From the NCBI GenBank assembly GCA_964501985.1, contig CAZCVY010000007.1, positions 3,374 to 67,373 on the forward strand: 64,000 bases of DNA. The letters are read 5' to 3'. Positions within the stretch are counted from its first letter, which is position 1; each line of letters starts with the position of its first letter. Origin of the DNA: Bog-366 sp964501985 (GTDB lineage: Bacteria; Acidobacteriota; Terriglobia; UBA7540). Shown piece after piece: positions 17,579 to 26,834 of the stretch. Both the position numbers and the translations under genes were made by a program. Below the pieces are notes generated by a model, which searched no databases, was not told the DNA's origin, and saw nothing but the letters and a program-made list of their open reading frames with translations.

Positions 17579-19747
17579 TCACTCCCGCTCGTGAAGCTCA
17601 ATAACCGCGGCTCTCCATTCGGAGTCAAGATGGACCGGCAATCCGGCGAGCGATAAGTTCTCGCCGCTCACATCCGCCGCAGCCTCACCATCAACGTCAA
17701 CCCGATAGGTGCGCGAGGGATCGAGCCCGCGCAGCTTGAACACGCGGGTGGCGGCGCCGTTTTCCAAGCGGTAGGCGAGGAGGACGCTGTTCTTCCGATC
17801 GGGCGAAACGTATTGCACAGCCGACCAACCGCGCGGGTCATCATGACTGGGCTGAGCGGTTAAATGATAAGCGTCCGCGCCCTTGATCACCTGGCGAAGG
17901 CGTTTATAGAGTGTCACGTTGGCCGCGGCGGTTCGCATCAACTCGTCGTTCCATTTAAAGATCCGGCTGGATATCCCGAATTGACCGTTCATCGGCACGC
18001 GGAACATGAAATCCCACCAGCCGGGCGGATTCGGGAGTGAGACTTCGCCGTTGTCCTGATCGCCGACCATCCAGTGGTTGCAAATCTCCGGAGTGAATTC
18101 CACCGTGCAGCCGTACCCCAATTGCACCGAGGGCAGAGGGTTGACGACATCCGAGAGCCACGTCGTGTGCGTGTGAGCGATAATCCCCAAGTCGAACCGC
18201 GTGCCGCCGCTCGAGCAATTCTCGATGACGAGCTGGGGATAGGCGGCGCGCACCCCGTCCAGCCAGCGGTAATAGTTCATCAGGTGGTCGTGGAGCACGT
18301 GTCCTTGACGCTCGGCGAGCTGGGGCGGGCCAAAGCGCTCGCCGATATCGATGTTGTAATCGATCTTCAGCCACTCGATTCCGTAGTCCTTCACCAAGCG
18401 GTCGACGACCGACCGCGCCCACTGCCTCGCCGCGGGTAGGGCAAAATTGAGATGGTAGCGATTCCCTTCCATCACCGGCATTCCGTTGTAAGCGAGGCAC
18501 CAATCGGGGTGCGCTTTGAAGGTGGCCGAATCGATGCCCAGGCTTTCGATTTCCACCCAGATGCCGAATTTCAGGCCTTTGCTCCGGACGTACTGGGCAA
18601 GCTCCTGAATGCCGTGGGGAAATTCTTCCGGGTTCTCCGTCCAGTCGCCCAGTTCGTGCTCCCAGTTCTTGCCGCTAAACCAACCCGCATCCATCACAAA
18701 CACTTCCGCACCCAGGCGGGCCGCCGCATCCGCGCACCGTTTCAGCTCGTCCACCTGCAACTTGTCGCCGAACGGATACCAGGAATTGAACTGGACCAGC
18801 AGAGGGTCATTCGTCTTGGTGCGAGGCACAACATAGCGGCGCTGGTAGCGATGAAGCTGGTTCGCCCCGTCGTCGAGATCCCCGCCGGTGGCCGTAAAAG
18901 CCACGGAAGGAAGAGCGAAGGACTCGCCGGGGGACAATCTCAGCGGCCCCCCGAAGTCAGGGCGCATGCCCAGCGAAACTCGCAGGTTCTCCTCTTGCAA
19001 CGGGCGTCCCTCCGGCAGTCGCGCGAAATTCATTTCCCAGTTCCCCGAATAGGCAAGCTGGGCCAGGAATCGTGTTTCCAGATTCTTGCTGTGCAGACAA
19101 AGCCAGGGTGAATACCCGTAGGTTGAACGTCCCCGTGTGTCGACAAAGGATCGTTCCCCGGCCGCGAGATCTTCCTTGGCGAGCTGCCGTTCGCGCCCCC
19201 AGCCGCCCCAAAGGTAACTAAGATCGTATTCGCCGGCGGGCAGTTCGAGGGCGAGGGAGGGCAAGGATTCGATTGCCAGAGGCTTCGCACCCTTATTCAA
19301 AATCGTAATCTGCCGCGTGAACACACCCGTATCACCCCAGGCGAGATACTGAACCGCAATCTCCAGGGCCAATCGCCGGTGCCGGTAGGTCAGTTGCAGG
19401 CCATCCACATCAGCGGACGGGTGCAGCTCCTGATGAGACACAAGCTCCAAGTCGTCGGGAGTGAGACCCTGGCCTTCCGCCATCCCGGCAATCTCGTATT
19501 GCTCGCCGTGTGGGGCCGGAGAATCATGTTTCCCGAGCGAGGCATTCCAGTCCGGACGGCCCGCCGGCCCGAAGTAGGCCAAGGAAATTTTCCCGTCAAC
19601 TTGCGCAAGGCGATATTCCACGCCGCCGGTTTCGAGTATCCAACCGTTGTGAGCATCAGAGCGAATGGTAGCTCGGAGGTCTGCGGCGCCCCCTCCAAAT
19701 GCAGTGCCCGCGAGTAAGAAAATAAGCATCGATTTGCAGATCGTCAT
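17579..19747 (-). CDS. Secreted alpha-galactosidase, glycoside hydrolase family 36
   Basis: The 722-residue enzyme releases terminal alpha-galactose, for example from raffinose-type sugars or galactomannan. It starts with a signal peptide (MTICKSMLIFLLAGTAFGGG). The ATG was chosen over a TTG four codons upstream because TTGGAG sits 6 bases before it. The N-terminal beta-sandwich is followed by the (beta/alpha)8 barrel. There FVMDAGWFSGKNW, GIWVEIE, the nucleophile block WLKIDYN (Asp) and the acid/base block NCSSGGTRFDLGI (Asp) match GH36/GH27 clan D. It faces the ABC exporter genes tail to tail. Together with GH35 and GH44 in the window it points to a polysaccharide-degrading lifestyle. Confidence 0.92.
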   Translation of the reverse strand: MTICKSMLIFLLAGTAFGGGAADLRATIRSDAHNGWILETGGVEYRLAQVDGKISLAYFGPAGRPDWNASLGKHDSPAPHGEQYEIAGMAEGQGLTPDDLELVSHQELHPSADVDGLQLTYRHRRLALEIAVQYLAWGDTGVFTRQITILNKGAKPLAIESLPSLALELPAGEYDLSYLWGGWGRERQLAKEDLAAGERSFVDTRGRSTYGYSPWLCLHSKNLETRFLAQLAYSGNWEMNFARLPEGRPLQEENLRVSLGMRPDFGGPLRLSPGESFALPSVAFTATGGDLDDGANQLHRYQRRYVVPRTKTNDPLLVQFNSWYPFGDKLQVDELKRCADAAARLGAEVFVMDAGWFSGKNWEHELGDWTENPEEFPHGIQELAQYVRSKGLKFGIWVEIESLGIDSATFKAHPDWCLAYNGMPVMEGNRYHLNFALPAARQWARSVVDRLVKDYGIEWLKIDYNIDIGERFGPPQLAERQGHVLHDHLMNYYRWLDGVRAAYPQLVIENCSSGGTRFDLGIIAHTHTTWLSDVVNPLPSVQLGYGCTVEFTPEICNHWMVGDQDNGEVSLPNPPGWWDFMFRVPMNGQFGISSRIFKWNDELMRTAAANVTLYKRLRQVIKGADAYHLTAQPSHDDPRGWSAVQYVSPDRKNSVLLAYRLENGAATRVFKLRGLDPSRTYRVDVDGEAAADVSGENLSLAGLPVHLDSEWRAAVIELHERE

Positions 19748-20009
19748 TTCAAGCTCCAATCAAATCGGCGCCAACAAGTACCATAGTCGCGGCCGAATCT
19801 CAAGCCCGAGAAGGGGCTTCCCGCTTGCATTGGTAACATGGAGGGTGTAAACAGATTAGGGCTGCCGCCGTGATCAGGGTATATGTTCGGGAATGACCAT
19901 TCGCTCGATCGGTGCATCCACGTGGCCGCTAACTTGGTGGCTCGGGGAGACCCCCGCCTGCTGCGATTGAGCTGGCAAGGCCAATTTAATCGGAGGTAAA
20001 CGAACTATT

Positions 20010-20963
20010 ATGTCCGATCAAGTTCCCGACGCGTTCACACCGACAGACTTGAAAGGTGCGGCGAGAGAGACGCTCGTCTGCGATCGCTCCGCCGGGGTGT
20101 GGTTGATTCTAGCAGTGATTGCGCTGGTTATGGCGAGTGGAGGCACGCGCGGATATGCATCCCCTCGCCCCCAGACCAAGGTCCTGGACGAATTGAATCA
20201 GGGCATCGCTCTATACCGCAGTTCTGACTTCACGGGTGCTGTAAGCGTCCTCCAGAAAGCCACCGCTGATGATCCGAAGCTGGCCAGGGGCTGGCTCTTC
20301 CTCGGGCTCGCCTATACTCAAGAATATGTTCCTGGCGTGGACTCCGCAGAGAATAAGCAATTGGGCACGCATGCCATCGAGGCTTTTGAGGAAGCCGCAA
20401 AGATCGACCCCGGTGATAAGCTTGCCTTGGCCGGAATCGGTAGCATGAATTACTCGCTGGGAGATCTCGAGATAGCTAAGGAGTGGGAACGGAAACGACA
20501 AGAGGTAGAAACGGGTAATCCTGAGCCTTTTTATTGGGTCGGTGTTATCGACTGGTATGCATGTTACAGGAATACCAAGCATGTCCAGGAGAACCTCGGG
20601 GGCTCATCAGACCCCCCGACTCCCCTCCCTGAAAATGCCCTTGCTGAACTCGAAAGACAGAACGGGCCGTTAATTGCGGAAGGGACAGAGGCGTTGGGAA
20701 GGGCCCTTGAGCTCTTTCCCAACTATGCAGACGCCATGATTTATCTGAACCTGATGTATCGCCAGAAGGCCGAGCTGGAGCACGACAGGGGGGCTCGTGC
20801 GGCCGACCTGAGGATGGCGGATCAGTGGGTCGAGAAGGCATTGGCCGCTCGGAGGAGTGGCGCACCCACGGAGTTTCCGGCCCAAGACGACGAGGACAGG
20901 ATCTTCCCGTCTCCACCTCCTCCCCCACCTCCCCCGCCCCCACCCCCACCTCCCTCTCACTGA
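20010..20963 (+). CDS. TPR protein with single membrane segment and C-terminal polyproline tail
   Basis: The 317-residue protein has a cytoplasmic N-terminus, one membrane segment (about 29-45, VWLILAVIALVMASGG) and an outer TPR region (LNQGIALYRSSDFTGAVSVL, GWLFLGLAYTQE, AIEAFEEAAKIDPGDKLALA). A second set of helices follows (ALGRALELFPNYADAMIYLN). It ends in fourteen consecutive prolines followed by Ser-His. GGAGG precedes the ATG. TPR proteins usually scaffold protein complexes; no partner is evident nearby. The proline run would stall ribosomes without elongation factor P. Confidence 0.8.
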   Translation: MSDQVPDAFTPTDLKGAARETLVCDRSAGVWLILAVIALVMASGGTRGYASPRPQTKVLDELNQGIALYRSSDFTGAVSVLQKATADDPKLARGWLFLGLAYTQEYVPGVDSAENKQLGTHAIEAFEEAAKIDPGDKLALAGIGSMNYSLGDLEIAKEWERKRQEVETGNPEPFYWVGVIDWYACYRNTKHVQENLGGSSDPPTPLPENALAELERQNGPLIAEGTEALGRALELFPNYADAMIYLNLMYRQKAELEHDRGARAADLRMADQWVEKALAARRSGAPTEFPAQDDEDRIFPSPPPPPPPPPPPPPPSH

Positions 20964-21040
20964 GATCGACCGTGCAGGAATTTAGCGTCACGTGAGTGGC
21001 TGCGCATTTGCGGTTCGTCCGGGGCGGACGTCGACCACGC

Positions 21041-23128
21041 TTACTGTGTAGGGATGACGAAGAGCGTGATCGAGGCCGCCGGGAACGACGCGGAGATCGT
21101 GCTCGTCGTGCTTCCCGCTGCCGGTGCCGCGACCGCCTGGTCCGGCAGCGTGACAATCGCTGACAGGTTCGCGTTGCTGTACTGAGAAACTTTGGCATTC
21201 CCCGTCGCCGTCAGGTTCGCGAGCGAAAGCGTGCTGGTGAGCGCGCCATAGGTCTTGTTGATCACCACCACCGTCACCGCGTGATCGGACGACCGCAGCG
21301 CGCCGTACACCGCAAGCTGTCCCTGCGCCGCGCTGGTCGACGCCAGCGCATTGTCGCCGAATTTCGAGTTCGCGCCGTCATAATTGCGGTAGATCTCGAA
21401 GGCCACGAGGCCGGGGAGTTGCGTTGCGTCCGGAGGTCCCCACAGAGTCGCGAGGTCGAGGCCGTACTGCCCGAAGATGCCCAGCAGGTCGGCCTGCGCC
21501 AGCGCGCCGTTGATGTGCTCCTGCCCGCCCCAGTTGTACTCGGAAATAGCAGTCTTGGTGCCGGGATAGTCGTTGGCCACCCACGTCTGCATCATCGGAA
21601 TGACTTGGGGAGACTGCAATGGGGTGTTGCAGTTGGAAGTGTAGTTCGCGTCGGTGACGTAGTTCGGCTGCGGGTAATTTGGATCGGTATACGTGGGGTC
21701 CCAGAAGACGCGCGTCGAGTTGAGCCGCGCGATTTGCTCGCCGGTATCTCCCGCGGTGGTGAGGCCCACGTTCGAACCGTTGTATTCGGCGGCAAAGTAG
21801 GTGTGCAGATCCAAGTAATCCAGCAGGCGGGGGGTATTGTTCTTGGTTGCGTAGGCCGCGAACTGCTGGAGATAGTAATCGATGAGGGCGGTGCCTCCGT
21901 GCGCCTTGCGGTCGACGGGACCGGACCAGGGCTCATAACAGGGGCCGGTGCTCCACCCGTTCTCGACGTCCTCCTTCGAATAGAAGAAGTCCCACCAAAA
22001 GGAAATTACCGGGCCGGCGACTGCGGCGGAGGGGTCGGCGGTCTTGACGGCCAATGCCGTGGCAATGTCGTTGTTCGTCAACTCGTCGTACGTGAAGGGC
22101 AGCGGATGCACGTCGCGCTGTGTCGCGTCCCACCAGTCGGGTTCGTTGTCCAGGTCGTAGATGGCCACGCCGCCATTCGCCGCGGCGCCGAAGGTCTGCA
22201 CCAGTGACGTCACCCAAGTGCCCGACCACGCAGGGCCCTTGGCGATGCTGGTGACGGTAGGGTCGTTGCCGGTTATATTGCACCCGCTGGAGTTGGTACA
22301 GCCGCTGACCCCCTCAGGGTATACGCCATTGCCGCAGCCCTTGGAGGTGTCAACGGATTGCTGCGTGGGGTAGGTCGAAACCGGGAAGCTGCACGACGTG
22401 CCGTCCTTGGCCACCCAACCCTGCACGGGCACCGTGCCCAAGGTGACGGCGCCGATCGAATTATTGCTGGTCACCAAGTCATTAAACTGGCCCGTTGGCC
22501 CCATCGCGCCGGTCCCGTTTTCGAAGTACCAGTCGGCGGCGGCGCTCGTGACGCCCAGTTGGTAGTTGTAGCGCGAGGTGTTGTCTCCCCCCCATCGAAG
22601 CACGGGAGGGTTGGCAGGCGCATCCACGGAATTCACAAATGCGTAAGCATTCATGCCGTAGATATAGGGATTAATGGCATGGGACTGGTTGCCCGCGTCG
22701 ACGATCAGCGCGGGGCCAGCCCCCGCCGCCGGAGGCGCGAGCGTCACCGTCGCGGCGCCGGATTGGGTGGCATCCCCGGCGGCGGTGGCCGTCACGGTCA
22801 CCGTGGCCGGGGCAGGATAAGGAGTCTCGTAAAGCCCCGAGGTGCTGATGGAACCCACACTGCCTGTCCAGCCCGAGGGCCCCGCGACCGACCAGTTCAC
22901 TGAGGTGTTGTAACTGCCCGTCCCGCTCACCGCGGCGCTGAACTGCGTGGTAGTGCCAATCGTGGCCGTCGTCGAGCTGGGAGATACCGTTACTCCGGTG
23001 ATCGTGGGAGCGGCCGGCGCCGTCTGCGACGAACCTGTGCTGCCGCCGCCTCCGCCGCCACATCCCAACGCCAACCAACACAAAACGGCGCTGACAACCC
23101 CTGCCATCACCGATCGCCTGCCACCCAT
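21041..23128 (-). CDS. Secreted GH44-family endoglucanase-like protein with Ig-like domain
   Basis: The 695-residue protein has an N-terminal secretion signal ending in LALGCGGGGGGSTG, an imperfect lipobox that could anchor it as a lipoprotein. A bacterial Ig-like (Big_2) module lies at about 40-130 (VTVSPSSTTATIGTTTQFSA). The GH44 catalytic domain follows (YIYGMNAYAF, LRWGGDNTSRYNY, LDNEPDWW, AISEYNWGG). The Glu of DNEPD and the Glu of SEYNWG are the likely acid/base and nucleophile. GH44 enzymes cut beta-1,4-glucans and xyloglucan. GGGGAG lies 8 bases before the ATG. Confidence 0.87.
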   Translation of the reverse strand: MGGRRSVMAGVVSAVLCWLALGCGGGGGGSTGSSQTAPAAPTITGVTVSPSSTTATIGTTTQFSAAVSGTGSYNTSVNWSVAGPSGWTGSVGSISTSGLYETPYPAPATVTVTATAAGDATQSGAATVTLAPPAAGAGPALIVDAGNQSHAINPYIYGMNAYAFVNSVDAPANPPVLRWGGDNTSRYNYQLGVTSAAADWYFENGTGAMGPTGQFNDLVTSNNSIGAVTLGTVPVQGWVAKDGTSCSFPVSTYPTQQSVDTSKGCGNGVYPEGVSGCTNSSGCNITGNDPTVTSIAKGPAWSGTWVTSLVQTFGAAANGGVAIYDLDNEPDWWDATQRDVHPLPFTYDELTNNDIATALAVKTADPSAAVAGPVISFWWDFFYSKEDVENGWSTGPCYEPWSGPVDRKAHGGTALIDYYLQQFAAYATKNNTPRLLDYLDLHTYFAAEYNGSNVGLTTAGDTGEQIARLNSTRVFWDPTYTDPNYPQPNYVTDANYTSNCNTPLQSPQVIPMMQTWVANDYPGTKTAISEYNWGGQEHINGALAQADLLGIFGQYGLDLATLWGPPDATQLPGLVAFEIYRNYDGANSKFGDNALASTSAAQGQLAVYGALRSSDHAVTVVVINKTYGALTSTLSLANLTATGNAKVSQYSNANLSAIVTLPDQAVAAPAAGSTTSTISASFPAASITLFVIPTQ

Positions 23129-23397
23129 GGTCAGATCTCCCCTTTTTCAAAAACACTCCACCGCGCTCCACTAGCTTCGGCCACGATACGTCAGCATCGA
23201 TCAAAACACTCGCCCGCAGCGCCGACGATTGAGACCGCTTGCCGTTGCTTTCCCGCTTGCCGTCCAATCGGACACGTCTATTTCGGCGCCAATCCGCGCG
23301 GATTCTACCACTCAGAAGATGCATTGCAAGGATCAAGTCCGATTGGCGACAAAAAGGCAGATTCGAGAAACCGTTGCGAGGCCTTCCCTTTCCGCTT

Positions 23398-24498
23398 CTA
23401 TACGACGGTCGCGTATCGATGGACAGGCTGCGGTCTTCCGGGGCTGAGACTTTGGATGGCGCCAATCTGGAGTTGAATCTTGTCGCCACACTGAGCCTTC
23501 AGGTGCTCTCCGACGGTGAATTGCAGTTCCTCCGGGAACATTTGGACGCGGGCGTTGAAGACCATGGTCGTGGGAGTGGACCCGGAAAGCTGGCCCCGCA
23601 CGCTTACTTTTCCTTTTGAACTGGTCAGATTGGCACTTAAGGATTGATTGTTCGGGGATACTATCAGCATTTTCATGTGAGCGATCTCGGCCGACTTGCT
23701 GGCGAACGTCCGTTGCAGGCCTTCCATCAAGCCCAAGCTCCACGGCCCCCATTCAATGTGCTCTTTGGGGGAAAGAGACGCAGTAGCATTCAGCCAGCCC
23801 AGGACCGCTTCGCCTTCGGCGTAGGTGTCATAATCCACTTCCGCAATCGTCTGGCCAACCGGAGATTGCCGCTGCACGCGCTCGAGCCACTGCGCGACGC
23901 CTGCCCCTTCGAGAGCCGACATCGCGAGGAGGGGCGTGCGAGGAAACTGATTCCGCAGAACGTCTTCGAGCTTTTCAAATTCTGACACGGCGATTTGATC
24001 CGCCTTGTTCAACGCGATGATGTCGGCCTCCTCCAGTTGCTTGCGGAGGATGTATCGCGCGCTGGAATGGAGCGGGTTGAGGGGGCTCTTGTCCAGGGCA
24101 TCGCGCAGACGCGTGGGGTCAATCAGCACGGTGAAAGGCGCCAAATCGAACTGATCGGCAAGCCTGTCCTTGAGCGGCTGGAGCACCGTGGCGGAAAGGT
24201 CCGTGCAACTGCCGACCGGTTCCCCCATGATGATGCCGGGATTAGCCGCTTGAATTAGATCGTTCGCGGTAGCCACCATTTCATCAAACTTGCAACAGAA
24301 ACAGCCTCCGGCGATTTCGCCAACCGTCCATCCTGCCTGCTGGAAAAGACCGGTGTCCACCAAGCCGGGGGCTTGGTCATTGGTGATCAGCGCAACGCGA
24401 TGGCCTTCCTGCCGTAGTTGCTCTGCAGCGTGCCAGAGTAGTGTGGTTTTTCCCGTGCCGAGGAATCCACCCACTAGAATCAGTTTCCGTTTTTTCAT
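23398..24498 (-). CDS. CobW/P47K-type GTPase with non-standard C-terminal domain
   Basis: The 366-residue protein belongs to the COG0523/CobW group of G3E GTPases, which act as metal chaperones or in cobalamin synthesis. It has the P-loop GGFLGTGKTTLLW (residues 9-21), the metal-binding motif GGCFCCKF (GCxCC type), the guanine-specificity motif NKAD and a DxxG-like turn. The C-terminal 140 residues (WLNATASLSPKEHIEWGPWS onward) do not resemble the usual CobW_C domain. Cobalamin-type radical SAM genes occur in this window but far away (from 57.5 kb), so a link through metal or cobalamin supply is only a thought. The start follows GAGAGGATC. Confidence 0.85.
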   Translation of the reverse strand: MKKRKLILVGGFLGTGKTTLLWHAAEQLRQEGHRVALITNDQAPGLVDTGLFQQAGWTVGEIAGGCFCCKFDEMVATANDLIQAANPGIIMGEPVGSCTDLSATVLQPLKDRLADQFDLAPFTVLIDPTRLRDALDKSPLNPLHSSARYILRKQLEEADIIALNKADQIAVSEFEKLEDVLRNQFPRTPLLAMSALEGAGVAQWLERVQRQSPVGQTIAEVDYDTYAEGEAVLGWLNATASLSPKEHIEWGPWSLGLMEGLQRTFASKSAEIAHMKMLIVSPNNQSLSANLTSSKGKVSVRGQLSGSTPTTMVFNARVQMFPEELQFTVGEHLKAQCGDKIQLQIGAIQSLSPGRPQPVHRYATVV

Positions 24499-24573
24499 TA
24501 CTAGAGATCCTCTCTTAGAAATGCCTGCTGCACCACGTTTGAACGTCATGTTCTCAACGAATGGTGACTCGTT

Positions 24574-24628
24574 GGGGCACCCCTCGTGGGTGCTCTGCCG
24601 GTGGGCACCCACGAGAAGCGCGCCTACG
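24574..24628. repeat. Dispersed palindrome of the GGGGCACCCCTCGTGGGTGC type, copy 1
   Basis: Imperfect inverted arms carry GGGGCACCCCTCGTGGGTGC and GTGGGCACCCACGAG. The second copy at 60923-60980 is a better palindrome. The right end contains CTACG, and the minus-strand TAG in it serves as the stop codon of the glycosyltransferase gene that ends here. Confidence 0.8.
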
Positions 24629-25532
24629 TCCCGATGAGAGTCGAGAACGCGGCGGCAACATTTCCCCCAACCCGGCGGAAGTGCGCCCCGTCCAGCCGTG
24701 TGACTCCCCAAAAAACGCTGATCGAAGCCCTGATCGCCAGCGCGAATACGCATGCCACGGTGGACAGTTCGGGATGCTTGCGGACAAAATAAAGGCGGTT
24801 CAGGACTTCTTTTTTTCCGAACAAATAGGGGTCAGTGCGGCCAATGGGCGAAGGATAATGGCGGAACCGCGCCTCGGCCAACACCACCAGCTGATACTGT
24901 CTGCTAATACTGTAGCTAAAATCTAAATCCTCAAGATAGCTGTAATCCTGATACCACTCATCGAAGCGGTGCTCCGCGAGAACCTGGCGATGGTAGACCA
25001 CCGCCGTGCTGGGCAGCCACTGCACTTCTTGATTTTGCGCGACGCAGCCGAGCAGGGTTTGAAATCCCGAACGCAGCACCACGCCACCGCGGGCGTCGTA
25101 CAGGGCCAGGCGCGAGGCGAGGGGCAGCGACTTTAAGCGCGAGGCGAAAACCGGCGTCTGATTTTCCAGGTTGCAGCTCACTCCGCCGAGGCCGGGGGGC
25201 GAAGACTGCCAGAAATCCCCGATCGCCGCGAGCGCCTGGGGCTCGAGCACAATGTCGTCGTCCATGAAGCCGATCAACTCAATTTCGCGCGGCACGCATT
25301 CGATGCCGCGATTGCGCTTGGCCGACGCCGACCCGCGAGGGAATGTGGTGACCAGGATGTTCAACTGAGGGAACGCGCGCGCTAGCTCGTTCCCTTCCCC
25401 GGCCTCGTCGACGATGACCACTTGCGCGGGCAAGCGCGTCTGCGCGGCCACACTGCTGAGCATTTTCCGCAGATCATCGCACCGGCCAACGGTGGCAATG
25501 ACGATCGCAATTTCGCCGGAAGGAAGTGTCAT
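24624..25532 (-). CDS. GT2-family glycosyltransferase
   Basis: The 302-residue GT-A enzyme has the family opening IAIVIATVGRCDDLRKMLSS, the nucleotide-sugar Asp in VVIVDEAGEG and the DxD motif in IGFMDDDIVLEP. A late YLEDLDFSY holds the ED base. A hydrophobic C-terminal segment (VACVFALAIRASISVFWG) suggests membrane contact. Two starts are possible; MTLPSGEIAIV was chosen because it directly precedes the domain. The stop lies inside a dispersed palindrome, so the last residues may have been reshaped by repeat insertion. It is the last gene of the large minus-strand polysaccharide block. Confidence 0.85.
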   Translation of the reverse strand: MTLPSGEIAIVIATVGRCDDLRKMLSSVAAQTRLPAQVVIVDEAGEGNELARAFPQLNILVTTFPRGSASAKRNRGIECVPREIELIGFMDDDIVLEPQALAAIGDFWQSSPPGLGGVSCNLENQTPVFASRLKSLPLASRLALYDARGGVVLRSGFQTLLGCVAQNQEVQWLPSTAVVYHRQVLAEHRFDEWYQDYSYLEDLDFSYSISRQYQLVVLAEARFRHYPSPIGRTDPYLFGKKEVLNRLYFVRKHPELSTVACVFALAIRASISVFWGVTRLDGAHFRRVGGNVAAAFSTLIGT

Positions 25533-25590
25533 GAGTTTGTGGGCGCCTGAACCGAGCGATGGAATCGCCCGCATAGCGACGGCTACCGTT

Positions 25591-25636
25591 CGTAGCGCGG
25601 GCGTCTCGCCCGCTGGGGCGAGACGCCCGCGCTACG
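25591..25636. repeat. Dispersed palindrome CGTAGCGCGGGCGTCTCGCC type
   Basis: A near-perfect inverted repeat with 20-base arms (CGTAGCGCGGGCGTCTCGCC and its complement) around a six-base centre. It lies between two glycosyltransferase genes, 1 base after the stop of the upstream one (which ends at 25638). Related palindromes with the same CGTAGCGCGG edge occur at 35534, 59221, 62293 and 63356. Confidence 0.88.
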
Positions 25637-25637
25637 A

Positions 25638-26834
25638 TCACGCTCGCTGCGCCAGGAATTCCGCCACGACTTTCCGCATGGCGGCCTGGAAATTCTCCAC
25701 GGAAAAGGCCTGGGAGGTGCGCTGCAAGTGAGCGCGCAGCCGTTCCTCCTCGGCCTCGCTGGCGAGAACGGCCAGAATCTTTTCCACCGCGTCGGCTTCA
25801 CTCGCGTAGATCAGCGCCGGATCGTTGGCAATCTCGACCTGGCCGCCGCCGTTGGGGACGAACGCCACGCACCCGGCCAGCACCATCTCCGCGACCGCCA
25901 CCCCGAATGCTTCGCTTTGGCAGGCGTTGATGCCAAAACGGTGCCCCGCCAGCAGCTCCCGCTTCCGATCCCCTTGCACCCAACCTTCCAGGTAGACCCA
26001 ATCGCGAAATCGCTCGGCCAAGCCGCGGATTGTTTTCGCGTAATCGGAGTTGTCCATCCCACCGAGGATGTGCAAGTGGACATCGTGCCCCCGCTCGCGA
26101 ACTCGCCGCAGGATTTCAATAACCGAATGTACGCATTTCTCCGCCGAAACCCTTCCCAAGCACACAAACCCTCTTTCCCGTTTTGTCGCGGGGATATGCG
26201 GACTATCCACAATGACCGGCGGGTAAACGACCTGGGAATGGACTCCGCATTTTGTCAAAAGCCGGTCAGCGGTCCACGCAGAATTGGCGAGAGTGACGTT
26301 CTGCTTCCAAGCTTCGGGATTGCTCGCGGCGATGCGGTCGCCGAATCCCAAGTAGGCGCGGCGCACCCAGGTATCTCCATAAAACCACTTCTTGCGCGTG
26401 CGGAAAGTCGGATGCAGATCCAAGCGCCATTCATCCATAAAGGAGAAGTCCGCGATGATTTGCACTCCGGGCTTGCCGAAGCCCATGGGGCCGTAACCAC
26501 TGATGAGAACCGCAAACTCCGCAGCGACGCGATTGATGTAGCGCTGGAGGAATCGCCACCTCAGGGCGGAAAATCTTGTCGTGCTTCGCAATCCCCACGG
26601 CAGCGCCACACGCCGCGTGGAGAAGTCTCCCGGCGAAAGCGACGTTCCATAGTAGGCATTCAGCCGCTCGACGTCGACGTTCCCCATGGAGATCAAAGTC
26701 AAGTCATACTCGCGCCTGAGAGCGTCGATGGTCCAAAGGACAGCAGCCTCGGATCCTCCGAAGCCCATCTCGGGGTGAACGAGCGCGACCTTCGCCCGCG
26801 AGGTTGTGAGCCGGCCTGTGGTCATCGTCGTCAT
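25638..26834 (-). CDS. GT4-family glycosyltransferase
   Basis: The 398-residue GT-B enzyme opens with VALVHPEMGFGGSEAAVLWT (acceptor-side Gly-rich loop). Its donor domain has CLGRVSAEKCVHSVIEILRR, HILGGMDNSDYAKTI and the EX7E-type signature ACQSEAFGVAVAEMVLAGCV. The start was fixed by a 4-base ATGA overlap with the stop of the upstream glycosyltransferase, which implies translational coupling. Together they probably add successive sugars to the same repeat unit. Sugar identities cannot be read from the sequence. Confidence 0.88.
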   Translation of the reverse strand: MTTMTTGRLTTSRAKVALVHPEMGFGGSEAAVLWTIDALRREYDLTLISMGNVDVERLNAYYGTSLSPGDFSTRRVALPWGLRSTTRFSALRWRFLQRYINRVAAEFAVLISGYGPMGFGKPGVQIIADFSFMDEWRLDLHPTFRTRKKWFYGDTWVRRAYLGFGDRIAASNPEAWKQNVTLANSAWTADRLLTKCGVHSQVVYPPVIVDSPHIPATKRERGFVCLGRVSAEKCVHSVIEILRRVRERGHDVHLHILGGMDNSDYAKTIRGLAERFRDWVYLEGWVQGDRKRELLAGHRFGINACQSEAFGVAVAEMVLAGCVAFVPNGGGQVEIANDPALIYASEADAVEKILAVLASEAEEERLRAHLQRTSQAFSVENFQAAMRKVVAEFLAQRA

